From Bacteroidota bacterium (GTDB lineage Bacteria; Bacteroidota; Bacteroidia; Chitinophagales; Chitinophagaceae): 64,000 nucleotides of DNA. Both the position numbers and the translations under genes were made by a program. The notes under the pieces are model-generated. The model did no database searches, was not told the origin of the DNA, and worked only from the letters and a program-made list of their open reading frames with translations. Shown in pieces: positions 1 to 9,276 of the stretch; the first letter of the stretch is position 1; each line of letters begins with the position of its first letter. The stretch spans positions 1 through 64,000 of the forward strand of contig JABDAZ010000003.1 in the NCBI GenBank assembly GCA_013288945.1. Direction: 5' to 3'.

Positions 1-1
1 G

Positions 2-607
2 TTGACTGATGCATTCAAAGAAAAAAATCAAACAAAAATTTTGCGCTACAGCGCTGAAATTGGCCACTACATTGCAGATGCGCATGTTCCTTTGCATACT
101 TCTACAAATCATAACGGGCAACTAACAAACCAAATTGGCATCCATGCATTTTGGGAATCGCGCGTGCCTGAGTTGTTGGCTGATAAAGAATGGGATTTTT
201 TTATTGGCAAAGCCGAATACATTAATAACACGAGTGATTTTATTTGGAAAAGAATTTTAGAAAGCGCTGCAGAAGCTGATACAGTTTTAAAATTTGAAAA
301 AGAATTAAGCAATCATTTTCCAAAAGACCAGCAGTTTGCTTTTGAAGAAAAAAATGGAATTGTAGTAAAACAATATTCAAGCGCTTACACAAAAACGTAC
401 AATAAAAAAATAAACAATATGGTTGAGCGAAGAATGCGCCAATCCATTTATGCAGTTGCATGTTTTTGGTACACAGCATGGGTAAATGCAGGCCAGCCGG
501 ACCTTTCAAAGCTTATTAATAAAGATTTTACAGAAGCGGAATTAAAAGAAATTGATAACCTAAACCTGCAATGGAAAAACGGAAACATCAAAGGCAGAGA
601 GGAGTAA
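2..607 (+). CDS. zinc-dependent phospholipase C / S1-P1 nuclease family protein, C-terminal part
   Basis: The reading frame is already open at the window edge, so the N-terminus is missing. Residues 21-32 of the visible part show the spaced metal ligands of the zinc phospholipase C / S1-P1 nuclease fold (HYIADAHVPLH), followed by IHAFWES near residue 47, which supplies a further histidine. These enzymes bind three zinc ions and cleave phosphodiester bonds; Bacteroidota members are usually exported. The signal peptide, if any, lies outside the window, and nuclease versus lipase activity cannot be told apart from this part. The gene is followed by a word-repeat region and then serC. Confidence 0.75.
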   Translation: MTDAFKEKNQTKILRYSAEIGHYIADAHVPLHTSTNHNGQLTNQIGIHAFWESRVPELLADKEWDFFIGKAEYINNTSDFIWKRILESAAEADTVLKFEKELSNHFPKDQQFAFEEKNGIVVKQYSSAYTKTYNKKINNMVERRMRQSIYAVACFWYTAWVNAGQPDLSKLINKDFTEAELKEIDNLNLQWKNGNIKGREE

Positions 608-722
608 GTATGAAGTTTGAACTATAAACTATGAAGTCTTTTATATTATCTTACGCTACCTAATTTTAAGCTAACAGCTAACAGCTAACAGCTAACAGCT
701 CATACTTCATAGTTCATACTTC
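607..722. repeat. intergenic word repeats (AGCTAAC and CATACTT families)
   Basis: About four tandem copies of the heptamer AGCTAAC lie at 669-700. They are flanked by an arm near 608-636 (tatgaagt, gaactataaactatgaagt) and an opposing arm at 701-722 (catacttcatagttcatactt), so the two sides are imperfect reverse complements and can fold. The block fills the space between the phospholipase-like gene and serC. Confidence 0.8.
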
Positions 723-763
723 TTTCCTAACTTGCAACTCCATTATTAATAAAAACTTTTATC

Positions 764-1831
764 GTGATTCATAATTTTAATTCTGGGCCAAGTATTTTGC
801 CTAAAGAAGTTTTTAAAGAAGCCAGCGAAGCGATTATTAATTTCAACAATACGGGTTTATCTATTTTAGAAATCGGCCATCGTACTTCGCTTTTTCAGGC
901 TGTGCTTGATGAAGCTATTGCTACATTAAAAGAGTTGATGCAACTTGATGATGGACATGAAATTTTGTTTTTGCATGGTGGCGCATCCACGCAATTTTTC
1001 CAGGTGCCGATGAATTTATTAAATGAAAATGAAACCGCTGCATATCTCGATTGTGGCACTTGGGGAACTAAAGCTATTAAAGAAGCAAAATTGTATGGCA
1101 ATGTTGAGGTGGTTGCTTCTTCAAAGGATAAAAATTATACGTACATACCAAAAAATTATACCATTCCATCCAACGCAAAATATTTTCATTATACAACTAA
1201 CAACACAATTGAAGGAACAGAAATGCTGGATATTCCACAAACAAATATTCCATTAATCGCAGATATGAGCAGTGATATTTTAAGTCATGTTATGGATTTT
1301 AATCGCTTCGATTTAATCTATGCAGGCGCGCAAAAAAATATCGGCGCAGCAGGCGTAAATATTGTTGTTGTAAAAAAAGATATACTCGGAAAAGTTTCGC
1401 GCAAATTGCCAACGATGATGGATTACCGCAGCCATATTGAAAACGGATCAATGCTAAACACGCCGCCGGTTTTTGCAGTGTATGTTTGCATGCTTACGTT
1501 GCGCTGGTTGAAACAACAAGGCGGCGTTAGCGCAATTGAAAAGATTAATAATATAAAAGCAAAATTGCTGTATGATACGTTAGATAGTTTACCCATTTTT
1601 CGTGCAACAGTTGCGAAAGAAGATCGCAGCAAAATGAATGTTGTTTTTGTAATTGATGATGAAAATTTGGAAAAAGAATTTTTAGCAAGTTGCAAAGAAA
1701 ATGGAATGGTTGCCATTAAAGGTCACCGCAGCGTTGGTGGTTTTCGCGCAAGTTTATACAATGCCTTGCCATTATCAAGCGTGCAGGCATTAACGGATTT
1801 GATGAAAGATTTTGCAAATAAAAAAGGATGA
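764..1831 (+). CDS. serC: phosphoserine aminotransferase
   Basis: SerC makes phosphoserine from 3-phosphohydroxypyruvate and glutamate in serine synthesis, using PLP; it also acts in PLP synthesis in some bacteria. The 355-residue length is typical. HGGAS (71-75) binds the cofactor phosphate, ADMSSD (167-172) holds the PLP-contacting aspartate, and K191 in AGAQKN is the Schiff-base lysine. The start is a GTG at 764 giving MIHNFNSGPS, the conserved SerC N-terminus; no in-frame ATG competes. TTATTAATAA lies at 743-752 just before the start. The DUF1015 gene follows after 14 nt, a pairing common in Bacteroidota. Confidence 0.96.
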   Translation: MIHNFNSGPSILPKEVFKEASEAIINFNNTGLSILEIGHRTSLFQAVLDEAIATLKELMQLDDGHEILFLHGGASTQFFQVPMNLLNENETAAYLDCGTWGTKAIKEAKLYGNVEVVASSKDKNYTYIPKNYTIPSNAKYFHYTTNNTIEGTEMLDIPQTNIPLIADMSSDILSHVMDFNRFDLIYAGAQKNIGAAGVNIVVVKKDILGKVSRKLPTMMDYRSHIENGSMLNTPPVFAVYVCMLTLRWLKQQGGVSAIEKINNIKAKLLYDTLDSLPIFRATVAKEDRSKMNVVFVIDDENLEKEFLASCKENGMVAIKGHRSVGGFRASLYNALPLSSVQALTDLMKDFANKKG

Positions 1832-1845
1832 TTTAAAAATTAATT

Positions 1846-3075
1846 ATGGCTATTATAAAACCGTTCAAAGCACTTCGACCAAAAACAGATCTTGCAAAAC
1901 AAGTTGCATCAAAACCTTATGATGTATTGAATTCTGAAGAAGCAAAGATTGAAGCTGCAGGAAATGAAAATTCATTTTTGCATATCACAAAATCTGAAAT
2001 CGATTTGCCTGCAGATATTGATACGCACAGCCAGCATGTGTATGATAAAGCAAAAGAAAATTTACACAACTTTATTAATAAATCAATTTTATTCAGCGAA
2101 GAAAAAGATTGTTTTTATATCTACACATTAATAATGAATGGCAAAAGCCAAACCGGTTTGGTTTGTGTAAGTGCTGTTGATGATTATGAAAATGGCATTA
2201 TTAAAAAACACGAATTAACAAGGCCCGATAAAGAATTGGATCGCATCACGCACATGAAAACTATTGGCGCGCAAACAGGAAATGTTTTTCTCGCGTATCA
2301 AACAAATGAACGCTTAAATAAAGAAATTGAAGACTGGAAAGCAAGCCATGTTCCGGATTATGATTTTATTGCGGATGACAAAGTGCAGCATATTTTGTGG
2401 GTTGTTAATGATGATGCAACCAACGATCGCATAACAAAAAATTTCGCGGAGCATGTTCCCTTCACATACATTGCAGATGGACATCACCGCGCGGCCTCTG
2501 CAGCAAAAGTGCGTAAAGAATTTGGCGATAATAAAAATGAAAATGCCGATTATTTTTTGACAACATTATTTCCATCCAATCAATTAAGCATACTCGATTA
2601 TAACCGTGTGGTGAAAGATTTAAACGGAATGAATGATGAAGAATTTATTAATAAACTTGATGAAGATTTCGTCGTTGAAAAAATTGACAAAGCATTTCAT
2701 CCAACGCAGTTTCATGAATTTGGAATGTTTATTAATGGCAATTGGTATAAATTAATTGCTAAAGAAAATTCATTTTCAATTGATCCGATTGGCGTGCTTG
2801 ATGTTTCTATTCTTCAAAAAAATATTTTAGAAAAATTATTGGGTATAAAAGATCAGCGCACAGATAAACGCATCGATTTTATTGGTGGCATCCGCGGGCT
2901 TGGTGAACTCGAAAAACGCGTTAACAGCGGAGAGATGAAAGCCGCCTTCAGCCTGTATCCTGTAAGCATTGAACAATTGTTTGCGACTGCCGACAGCGGA
3001 AATATTATGCCGCCAAAAAGTACCTGGTTTGAACCGAAATTAAGAGACGGATTATTAACGCACTTGATAAATTAA
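1846..3075 (+). CDS. DUF1015 family protein
   Basis: The 409-residue soluble protein starts MAIIKPFKALRPK, the usual beginning of DUF1015 proteins, and contains the family's conserved ADGHHR segment near residue 210. No biochemical role is firmly established for the family. In Bacteroidota it is often encoded beside serC/serA, and here it starts 14 nt after serC, so co-transcription and a link to serine metabolism are likely but inferred. serA itself is not in the window. Confidence 0.88.
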   Translation: MAIIKPFKALRPKTDLAKQVASKPYDVLNSEEAKIEAAGNENSFLHITKSEIDLPADIDTHSQHVYDKAKENLHNFINKSILFSEEKDCFYIYTLIMNGKSQTGLVCVSAVDDYENGIIKKHELTRPDKELDRITHMKTIGAQTGNVFLAYQTNERLNKEIEDWKASHVPDYDFIADDKVQHILWVVNDDATNDRITKNFAEHVPFTYIADGHHRAASAAKVRKEFGDNKNENADYFLTTLFPSNQLSILDYNRVVKDLNGMNDEEFINKLDEDFVVEKIDKAFHPTQFHEFGMFINGNWYKLIAKENSFSIDPIGVLDVSILQKNILEKLLGIKDQRTDKRIDFIGGIRGLGELEKRVNSGEMKAAFSLYPVSIEQLFATADSGNIMPPKSTWFEPKLRDGLLTHLIN

Positions 3076-3209
3076 TTTTTGATTTTATAAAAAACATTAC
3101 ACAAAACCATGAAGGTTTGCAACGCAAAATTATACATGATGATATAGACCGTTACTGTATAAAACAAAAATTTTAAATAAGTACATAACCAAACTTTAAC
3201 CATTACCGC

Positions 3210-3239
3210 TTTGCCACTAAACGCAATCCTTTAACTTTG
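3210..3239 (+). promoter_or_regulatory. Bacteroidota-type promoter with both boxes
   Basis: TTTG at 3210-3213 and TAACTTTG at 3232-3239 are separated by 18 nt, matching the Bacteroidota consensus TTTG-N19-21-TAnnTTTG within one nucleotide of spacing. The ATG of the TPR gene begins at 3246, only 6 nt after the -7 box, so the transcript should be leaderless or nearly so. An in-frame TTG at 3237 lies inside the -7 box and is not a credible start. Confidence 0.75.
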
Positions 3240-3245
3240 CCGCTT

Positions 3246-4259
3246 ATGAAACGATTAATAATTCTTCTTACTTTATTTATCACGATAAATTTTTCATTGC
3301 GCGCGCAGCAGCAGGATGTAAAAGCGATGCAGGAAACTGCCAAAACTTTTACGCGTGATGGCGATTATGCAAATGCCATTATTGTTTTAAACAATGCATT
3401 AAAACAAGATCCGAACAACCTGGAAGTTTTGAAAGATCTTTCTTTTACTTATTATCTTCAAAAAGATTATCCGAAAGCGCTGAACACCGCGCGGCCACTG
3501 GCTGAGCGAAGTGATGCAGATGTACAGTCTTACCAAATTCTTGGCATGATTTATAAAGCAACAGATGCAAGAAAAGATTGTGAGAAAATGTATAAAGATG
3601 CTTTAAAAAAATATCCGAAAAGCGGCGTTTTATATAACGAATATGGCGAAGTGCTTGGCACAAAAACCGGCGATGATGCGATTAAACTTTGGGAAAAAGG
3701 AATTGAATCCGATCCCGGTTTTTCCGGCAATTATTCCAATGCGTGTAAATATTATTATTCAAAACAAAATTTTGCATGGAGCATTATTTACGGAGAAATT
3801 TTTGTGAATATAGAAAGCTACAGCAAACGCACGAGTGAAATAAAAGATTTGGTTGAAGATGGTTACAAACAACTTTTTTCCAACATAGAAGCACAGAAAA
3901 AAAAGGAAGCAAAAAATGCTTTTATAAGTGCATTTTTAACTACACTTTCCAGTGAATCTTCATCCATTTCGCAAGGTATTACGGCGCAAACTTTATCTGT
4001 TTTGCGCGCAAGGTTTGTGCCTGACTGGTTCGAAAAATATGCCGCAAAATTTCCATTTCGCCTTTTTGATTATCAGCAGCAATTAATAAAATCAGGAATG
4101 TTTAATGCATACAATCAATGGCTTTTTGGCGAAGCAGATAATTCGCAAACCTTTGAAACATGGGCCGGCACTCATGCTGAAGAATATAAAAAATTTACTG
4201 CTTTCCAAAACGGCCGCATTTTCAAATTGCCGGAAGGCCAATATTACCAGTCGCATTAA
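3246..4259 (+). CDS. exported tetratricopeptide-repeat protein
   Basis: The protein has 337 residues from the ATG at 3246. Residues 1-21 form a signal peptide (MKRLIILLTLF, ending LRAQ). TPR-like helical repeats follow over about residues 30-190, with motifs such as GDYANAIIVLNNALKQDPNN and KDYPKALNTARPL. The C-terminal third has no motif I recognise. Probably periplasmic; a scaffold role is typical of TPR proteins but the partner is unknown. It stands alone with its own promoter. Confidence 0.75.
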   Translation: MKRLIILLTLFITINFSLRAQQQDVKAMQETAKTFTRDGDYANAIIVLNNALKQDPNNLEVLKDLSFTYYLQKDYPKALNTARPLAERSDADVQSYQILGMIYKATDARKDCEKMYKDALKKYPKSGVLYNEYGEVLGTKTGDDAIKLWEKGIESDPGFSGNYSNACKYYYSKQNFAWSIIYGEIFVNIESYSKRTSEIKDLVEDGYKQLFSNIEAQKKKEAKNAFISAFLTTLSSESSSISQGITAQTLSVLRARFVPDWFEKYAAKFPFRLFDYQQQLIKSGMFNAYNQWLFGEADNSQTFETWAGTHAEEYKKFTAFQNGRIFKLPEGQYYQSH

Positions 4260-4463
4260 CAAAGCGTTTCATTTATTTGAAGTGATTTATTTTTTACATA
4301 ATTTAAATTTCGTAGTTTAATCGCTGCAAGTAATTGTTTGCGGAATAACCATGTTTCTATATTTATAATACCAGCTTTAGTTTTTCATAGCATCATCGTT
4401 GCGTCGCAATCCTTTCACCGGCAGATTATTAATTGAGCTTTTTATTAATAGCAAAAACGTTTC

Positions 4464-6236
4464 ATGACAAATCCTAAACGATTGTTTGATTGCATTAATT
4501 ATCAGTTAGAAAAATTTCCAAAACAAGATATGCTTGCCGGCAAAGAAAACGGCCAATGGAAAACGTATTCTACCAAAGAAATCCTTGATAATGTAAACAG
4601 CCTTACTGCCGGCCTTTTGCAACTTGGCGTTTCGGGAAATGATATGACGACGGAGAGCCGCGATAAAATTGCCATCATTTCAAACAACCGGCCAGAATGG
4701 TTAATTGCAGATATGGCTGTGCAGCAGTCCGGCGCCATTCTCGTTCCCGTTTATCCAACAACAAGCAACAGCGAAATTGAATTTATTTTTAATGATGCAT
4801 CTGTAAAATATGTTTTTGTAAGCAGTGCAGAATTGCTCGAAAAAATAAAAAGCCTGCAAATAAATATTCCTTCTTTAAAAAATATTTTTACGTTTAATGA
4901 AATTGCCGGCGCCGATCACTGGAGTAAATTATTAATCCCTTTTAATAATGACTGGGCTGAAAAAACAGAAGCCGCAAAACAAAAAGTTGGCGAACATGAT
5001 TTGGCAACCATCATCTACACATCAGGCACCACGGGCATTCCAAAGGGCGTGATGCTGAGCCACTGCAATATTGTAAGCTGCATTTTTTTATCAAAAGAAA
5101 GTTTTCCTTTTGAAGATAACCCGACACATAAAGCTTTAAGTTTTTTACCGCTTAATCATATTTTCGAAAAAGTAGTGAGCTATGTTTATATGTTCAGCGG
5201 CTACAGTATTTATTTTGCAGAAAGCCTCGATACTATTGTTGTGAATTTGCAGGAACTGCATCCGGATATTTTTACAACCGTTCCGCGCCTGCTTGAAAAA
5301 GTGTATGAACGCATCATGGCGAAAGGTTCTGAGCAAACCGGCATTAAAAGAAAATTATTTTTCTGGGCCGTGAACCTTGGAAAAAAATATGACAACAGAA
5401 AAAATTTGGGCGTCTTTTACAACATGCAACTTGCCATCGCCAATAAATTAATTTTTAATAAATGGAGAGATGCGCTTGGTGGAAATATTAAAACCATTGT
5501 AACCGGCGGCGCCGCTTGCCAGGAAAGATTAATGCGCATTTTTAACGCAGCAAAAATTCCTTTGTATGAAGGTTACGGGCCAACGGAAAATTCTCCTGTA
5601 ATTTCTATTAATGGCCGCGCGCCGGGCCGCTCCAAATATGGCACAGTTGGCCCAGTTATTAAAGGCGTTGAATTGAAATTAGAAGAAGACGGAGAAATTT
5701 GCGTAAAGGGCCCAACCGTGATGGTTGGCTATTATAAACGCCCGGATTTAACTGCGGAAACAATTATTAATGGCTGGTTGCACACAGGCGATATCGGTGC
5801 TTTTGAAGATGAAATTTTTCTGCGCATTACGGATCGTAAAAAAGAATTGTTTAAAACCAGCGGCGGAAAATATGTTGCGCCAATGGCCATTGAAAACAAA
5901 TTAAAAGAATCGCGTTTTATAGAACAACTCATTATCGTTGGGCCTGAAAGAAAATTTGTTGGCGCATTAATCGTTCCTTCTTTTATAAATTTAAAAGAAT
6001 GGTGCAAGCAAAATAATATTGAATTCACAACAAATAATGAAATGATTCATCATCCTGAAGTGGTGAAATTTTATAACAATATTATTGAAACATACAACCA
6101 TAATTTCAATCACGTTGAACAAATAAAAAAGTTTGAATTGCTACCGCAGGAATGGAGCATCGAAAGCGGCGAAATGACGCCAAAACTGAGCCTCAAGCGC
6201 AAAATAATTATGGAAAAAATACAAAGATGCGATTGA
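4464..6236 (+). CDS. long-chain acyl-CoA (or acyl-ACP) ligase, AMP-forming
   Basis: A 590-residue member of the ANL adenylating superfamily that activates a carboxylic acid with ATP and passes the acyl group to CoA or a carrier protein. IIYTSGTTGIPKG (about 183-195) is the ATP-binding P-loop; YEGYGPTE (about 366-373) is motif A5; ITDRKKELFKTSGGKY (about 455-470) is the hinge and the conserved C-terminal lysine region. It resembles long-chain FadD15-type ligases. It opens a same-strand run with a dehydratase, ketosynthase and ACP, so loading the locus ACP with a starter acid is a reasonable alternative to general fatty-acid activation. Confidence 0.88.
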   Translation: MTNPKRLFDCINYQLEKFPKQDMLAGKENGQWKTYSTKEILDNVNSLTAGLLQLGVSGNDMTTESRDKIAIISNNRPEWLIADMAVQQSGAILVPVYPTTSNSEIEFIFNDASVKYVFVSSAELLEKIKSLQINIPSLKNIFTFNEIAGADHWSKLLIPFNNDWAEKTEAAKQKVGEHDLATIIYTSGTTGIPKGVMLSHCNIVSCIFLSKESFPFEDNPTHKALSFLPLNHIFEKVVSYVYMFSGYSIYFAESLDTIVVNLQELHPDIFTTVPRLLEKVYERIMAKGSEQTGIKRKLFFWAVNLGKKYDNRKNLGVFYNMQLAIANKLIFNKWRDALGGNIKTIVTGGAACQERLMRIFNAAKIPLYEGYGPTENSPVISINGRAPGRSKYGTVGPVIKGVELKLEEDGEICVKGPTVMVGYYKRPDLTAETIINGWLHTGDIGAFEDEIFLRITDRKKELFKTSGGKYVAPMAIENKLKESRFIEQLIIVGPERKFVGALIVPSFINLKEWCKQNNIEFTTNNEMIHHPEVVKFYNNIIETYNHNFNHVEQIKKFELLPQEWSIESGEMTPKLSLKRKIIMEKIQRCD

Positions 6237-6366
6237 CAGAATTTATGTGTGAGCTTGGCTTTATTAAAAGAAAACGTCATTCATTTTGAAGAAAAATATT
6301 TATTATAAATATGTATTTTCTTTTCATAAAAATAATTTCTCTTGCCTTATTAATAACAGCCTGCGT

Positions 6367-6374
6367 TATCTTTG
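6367..6374 (+). promoter_or_regulatory. -7 promoter box TATCTTTG
   Basis: An exact TAnnTTTG box ends 6 nt before the ATG of the dehydratase gene. The upstream element is weak (CTTG at 6341-6344, 22 nt away). The preceding TTATTAATAA palindrome is at 6347-6356. Confidence 0.5.
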
Positions 6375-6380
6375 ATAACA

Positions 6381-6839
6381 ATGGAATCAGCAGAAATCAT
6401 TGCGGCAGTTATTAATAAAATTCCTCACCAGCCGCCTTTTCGTTTTATTGATGAAATAACTTATCTTGATGATAAGCGTATTGAAGGAAATTTTTTTTTA
6501 AAGCAGGATGCAGATTTTTATAAAGGCCATTTCCCCGGTTTTCCTGTAACGCCGGGCGTATTACTTACAGAAATAATGGCGCAAATTGGTATGGTTGCTT
6601 TTGGAATTTACCTGATGATGCACGCTGGCGAAACGGCCTTCACAAACATGATAACCTTACTTACGGAAACAAATATCAAATTCAAAAAACAAGTATTGCC
6701 GGGACAAAAAGTTTTTGTTCATTCAGAAAAAATATTTTTTCGCCATGGCAAATTGCATTGCAATATTTCATTAAAAGATAAGGAAAATAATTTGCTTTGT
6801 TTTGGCAACATGAGTGGTATGCTTTTTATAAAAAAATAA
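6381..6839 (+). CDS. FabZ-like 3-hydroxyacyl-ACP dehydratase (hotdog fold)
   Basis: 152 residues from the ATG at 6381; an in-frame TTG at 6372 falls inside the -7 box and is rejected. HFPGFPVTPGVLLTE (from about residue 50) is the FabZ active-site signature, with the catalytic histidine and the glutamate of LLTE. FabZ enzymes remove water from 3-hydroxyacyl-ACP during chain building. The ketosynthase starts 16 nt downstream and the ACP after that, so this copy probably serves the local pathway rather than bulk fatty-acid synthesis. Confidence 0.88.
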   Translation: MESAEIIAAVINKIPHQPPFRFIDEITYLDDKRIEGNFFLKQDADFYKGHFPGFPVTPGVLLTEIMAQIGMVAFGIYLMMHAGETAFTNMITLLTETNIKFKKQVLPGQKVFVHSEKIFFRHGKLHCNISLKDKENNLLCFGNMSGMLFIKK

Positions 6840-6855
6840 TTTTCGAAAAAAAATA

Positions 6856-8127
6856 ATGAAGCGTGTAGTTATAACCGGCCTCGGAGTGGTAGCGCCCAAT
6901 GGAATAAATATTCCGCAGTTTACACATGCTATAAAAAATGGCATCAGCGGGCTTCATTTTTTGCAGGAACTCAAAGATGGATTAATGGGTTGTTGCGTGG
7001 CTGGTGTTCCGGTAGCTTTTGATGATGCAATTTTAAAACCTTATTTAAGCCCTGGTGCATTTAAAAGTTTACGCAGCACAACCGTAAAATACGCGCTGGC
7101 AGCGGCTATTGAAGCATGGACGAATGCCGATCTATCAATTAATAATAATGAAGTTGATTATGAAACAGGTTGCGTATTTGGCAACGGTGTTTGCGATGTT
7201 GACCATATGCGTTACGCCATTCAATTTTATGAAAACAATGAAGTTCAAAAATTAGGCGTTCGCCATATTGAGCAATTAATGACCAGTGGCGCGAGTGCTT
7301 ATATTGGTGGCATGTTTGGTTTGGGCAACCAAGTGACTGCGAATAGCAGCGCATGCAGCACAGGCACAGAAGCTGTGGTGATGGCGTATGAAAAAATAAA
7401 AACAGGCAATGCAAAACGTATGATAGCTGGCAGTTGCGAAGCAAGCAGCAAATATATTTGGGGCGTGTTTGATGCAATGCGTGTGCTCAACAGAAATTTT
7501 AATGATGATCCGAAAGGCGCAAGCAGGCCGATGAGTGTTGACAGTGCAGGCTTTGTTCACGGTAGTGGCGCAGGCGCATTAATACTGGAAGATTTAGAAA
7601 CTGCGCTTGAAAGAAATGCAATTATTTATGGTGAAATTATTAGTGGCTTTGTAAACAGCGGCGGCCAACGCAATTGCGGAAGCATGACTGCGCCTGCTTC
7701 TGCGGGCGTTCGCGCATGTATTGAAACCACGATTAAAAATGCGAATATTAATGCAAATGAGATCGATTTAATTTGCGGCCATCTTACTGGAACTGGCGCC
7801 GATAAAATGGAAATTGCAAACTGGGCTGCAGCGCTTAATCGTAAGGGAAATGATTTTCCTTTTATTAATACTACCAAATCATTAACGGGGCATTGCATCA
7901 GTGCAACAGGTTCTATAGAATGTGTTGCTGCGCTGTTACAACTGCATGAAAATTTTATTCAGCCGAATATGAATTGCGAAAATATTCAACCGGAAATTTT
8001 AGAAATTATTAATGAAGATTGCATTGTAAAAAAGCCGATGAATAAAACAATCAATACAATAATAAAAGCCAATTTTGGTTTTGGTGATGTAAACAGTTGC
8101 GTTATTTTTAAAAAATATAATCAATAA
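6856..8127 (+). CDS. beta-ketoacyl-ACP synthase (KAS II-like)
   Basis: 423 residues, normal for FabF-type condensing enzymes. The full catalytic set is present: C167 in NSSACSTG, H309 in GHLTGTG, K341 and H346 in KSLTGHC. It should extend an ACP-bound acyl chain by two carbons with loss of CO2. There is no adjacent chain-length factor or ketoreductase, so it would rely on housekeeping reductases. It lies between the dehydratase (16 nt) and the ACP (6 nt), clearly one operon. The sequence is divergent from housekeeping FabF, as in secondary-lipid or polyene-like loci. Confidence 0.92.
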   Translation: MKRVVITGLGVVAPNGINIPQFTHAIKNGISGLHFLQELKDGLMGCCVAGVPVAFDDAILKPYLSPGAFKSLRSTTVKYALAAAIEAWTNADLSINNNEVDYETGCVFGNGVCDVDHMRYAIQFYENNEVQKLGVRHIEQLMTSGASAYIGGMFGLGNQVTANSSACSTGTEAVVMAYEKIKTGNAKRMIAGSCEASSKYIWGVFDAMRVLNRNFNDDPKGASRPMSVDSAGFVHGSGAGALILEDLETALERNAIIYGEIISGFVNSGGQRNCGSMTAPASAGVRACIETTIKNANINANEIDLICGHLTGTGADKMEIANWAAALNRKGNDFPFINTTKSLTGHCISATGSIECVAALLQLHENFIQPNMNCENIQPEILEIINEDCIVKKPMNKTINTIIKANFGFGDVNSCVIFKKYNQ

Positions 8128-8133
8128 TAAATT

Positions 8134-8400
8134 ATGGAAAGAGCTGTATTGCTGGAAGATTTAAAATCATTAATGGGCGAATATATGCATGATGATGACA
8201 AAGCAAAACTCGCAACCATTAACGACGATACTGATTTTGTAAATGATTTAAATATGGATTCCATAGATATGGTTGACGTTGTTATTAAAGCCGAAAATAA
8301 ATATGGCATCGAAATAAAAAATGAAACCATCGTAAAATTAAATACCGTTGGCAAATGCTTAGATGTAGTGCAGGAGCGGCTTGCAGAGAAAGGTTTATAA
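8134..8400 (+). CDS. acyl carrier protein
   Basis: An 88-residue acidic protein with the phosphopantetheine site at S43 in MDSIDMVD. It begins 6 nt after the ketosynthase, so it is very probably that enzyme's dedicated carrier. It is longer and less similar to the housekeeping AcpP (no typical GADSLD), fitting a pathway-specific ACP. It ends 16 nt before the end of the oppositely oriented LolA-like gene, with no clear terminator in the gap. Confidence 0.92.
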   Translation: MERAVLLEDLKSLMGEYMHDDDKAKLATINDDTDFVNDLNMDSIDMVDVVIKAENKYGIEIKNETIVKLNTVGKCLDVVQERLAEKGL

Positions 8401-8415
8401 TAAAAATTTTGCGAC

Positions 8416-9171
8416 TTAATTTGCTGAAATTATTTCTTTAGAAATTTCAGCCATTTTTTCTGTTATAAAATAATTTGCCGGTAAATTTTTTTCCTGTTTT
8501 TCTTTTGAAAAAATAATTGTTGTTTTCTTTTCTTTATTAAAATGATCAATGAATTCAATTTGTGTGTTCATTTCTTTGCCGGAAATAATTTCATATTTGG
8601 TAAACACAATTGTTTTATACAATTTTTCGGAGCTTAAATAAATTTCTTCTTTCAGCGGCTGATTGCTTTTTTTATCTATCCACAAATTTATTTTCTTGTA
8701 AGAAATATCATTTGCGTTTGCATGCAATTGAAAAAAATAAATTTCTTTCTTTTCATTATTAATAATTTTTGCAGAGTCAAGTGCATAATCTTTTGTCCAG
8801 TTTAATTTTGCGATATCAATGAAAGAAACAGAGCCTGATAGCCGCTGCAGTGGCGTAATCTTCATTGGTTGCGCGGTCGATTTTATATATAAAAACATAT
8901 CATTGTTTTGCAACAATAATAAATTTCCCTTTTGCGATAACGGTTCATCGCAGGCAACAAGCACTTTATTATTATCAAAGAAAAGATGATAAACAGCGTT
9001 CGCATTTTTTTCGTTACCAACATCATTTATAGTTGCATACATCGACATCTGTTGCCACGGCATTCGTTTTAATTCTGCCTGGCGAAGTATTTCGTTAGCA
9101 TTTATTTTTGTTTGTGCATGTAAAATAAATGGTGCGATTAATAACAGCATTAATCTTATAAATAATCTCAT
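8416..9171 (-). CDS. LolA-like outer-membrane lipoprotein-sorting protein
   Basis: 251 residues with a signal peptide (RLFIRLMLLLIAPFILHAQ). The rest is rich in beta strands and matches the outer-membrane lipoprotein-sorting family (COG2834, LolA/LolB-like fold) in pattern, for example the strand stretch YHLFFDNNKVLVACDEP. Such periplasmic half-barrels carry lipid-like molecules. The next two genes upstream on the same strand are an FtsX-type permease and a LolD-like ATPase, so the three probably form one export route from inner to outer membrane. Family assignment is by pattern, not search. Confidence 0.72.
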   Translation of the reverse strand: MRLFIRLMLLLIAPFILHAQTKINANEILRQAELKRMPWQQMSMYATINDVGNEKNANAVYHLFFDNNKVLVACDEPLSQKGNLLLLQNNDMFLYIKSTAQPMKITPLQRLSGSVSFIDIAKLNWTKDYALDSAKIINNEKKEIYFFQLHANANDISYKKINLWIDKKSNQPLKEEIYLSSEKLYKTIVFTKYEIISGKEMNTQIEFIDHFNKEKKTTIIFSKEKQEKNLPANYFITEKMAEISKEIISAN

Positions 9172-9221
9172 CTTTAAAAATATTTTTCTGGTACACGATT
9201 AATATTATTTCAAAAAACTTC

Positions 9222-9262
9222 GCACAAAATCTGTCATCTGTCATCAGTCAACAGTCATCTTT
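9222..9262. repeat. word repeats of the TGACAGT/TGTCATC family
   Basis: The block reads ctgtcatctgtcatcagtc then aacagtcatc, that is, degenerate tandem copies of a 7-8 nt word, between the LolA-like gene and the permease. The same words occur near 58.6 kb and 62.1 kb. Confidence 0.7.
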
Positions 9263-9276
9263 TTTGAATCCAAATT

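Noticed and set aside
4398-4407. Possible fifth copy of the dispersed element on the minus strand (gcgacgcaac followed by gatgatgct)
   Set aside because: Only 10 nt of the core match and the gtacaagtgt half is missing; too short to separate from chance.
7139-7560. Minus-strand cysteine/histidine-rich frames opposite the ketosynthase
   Set aside because: The composition mirrors the sense codons of the ketosynthase; not independent genes.
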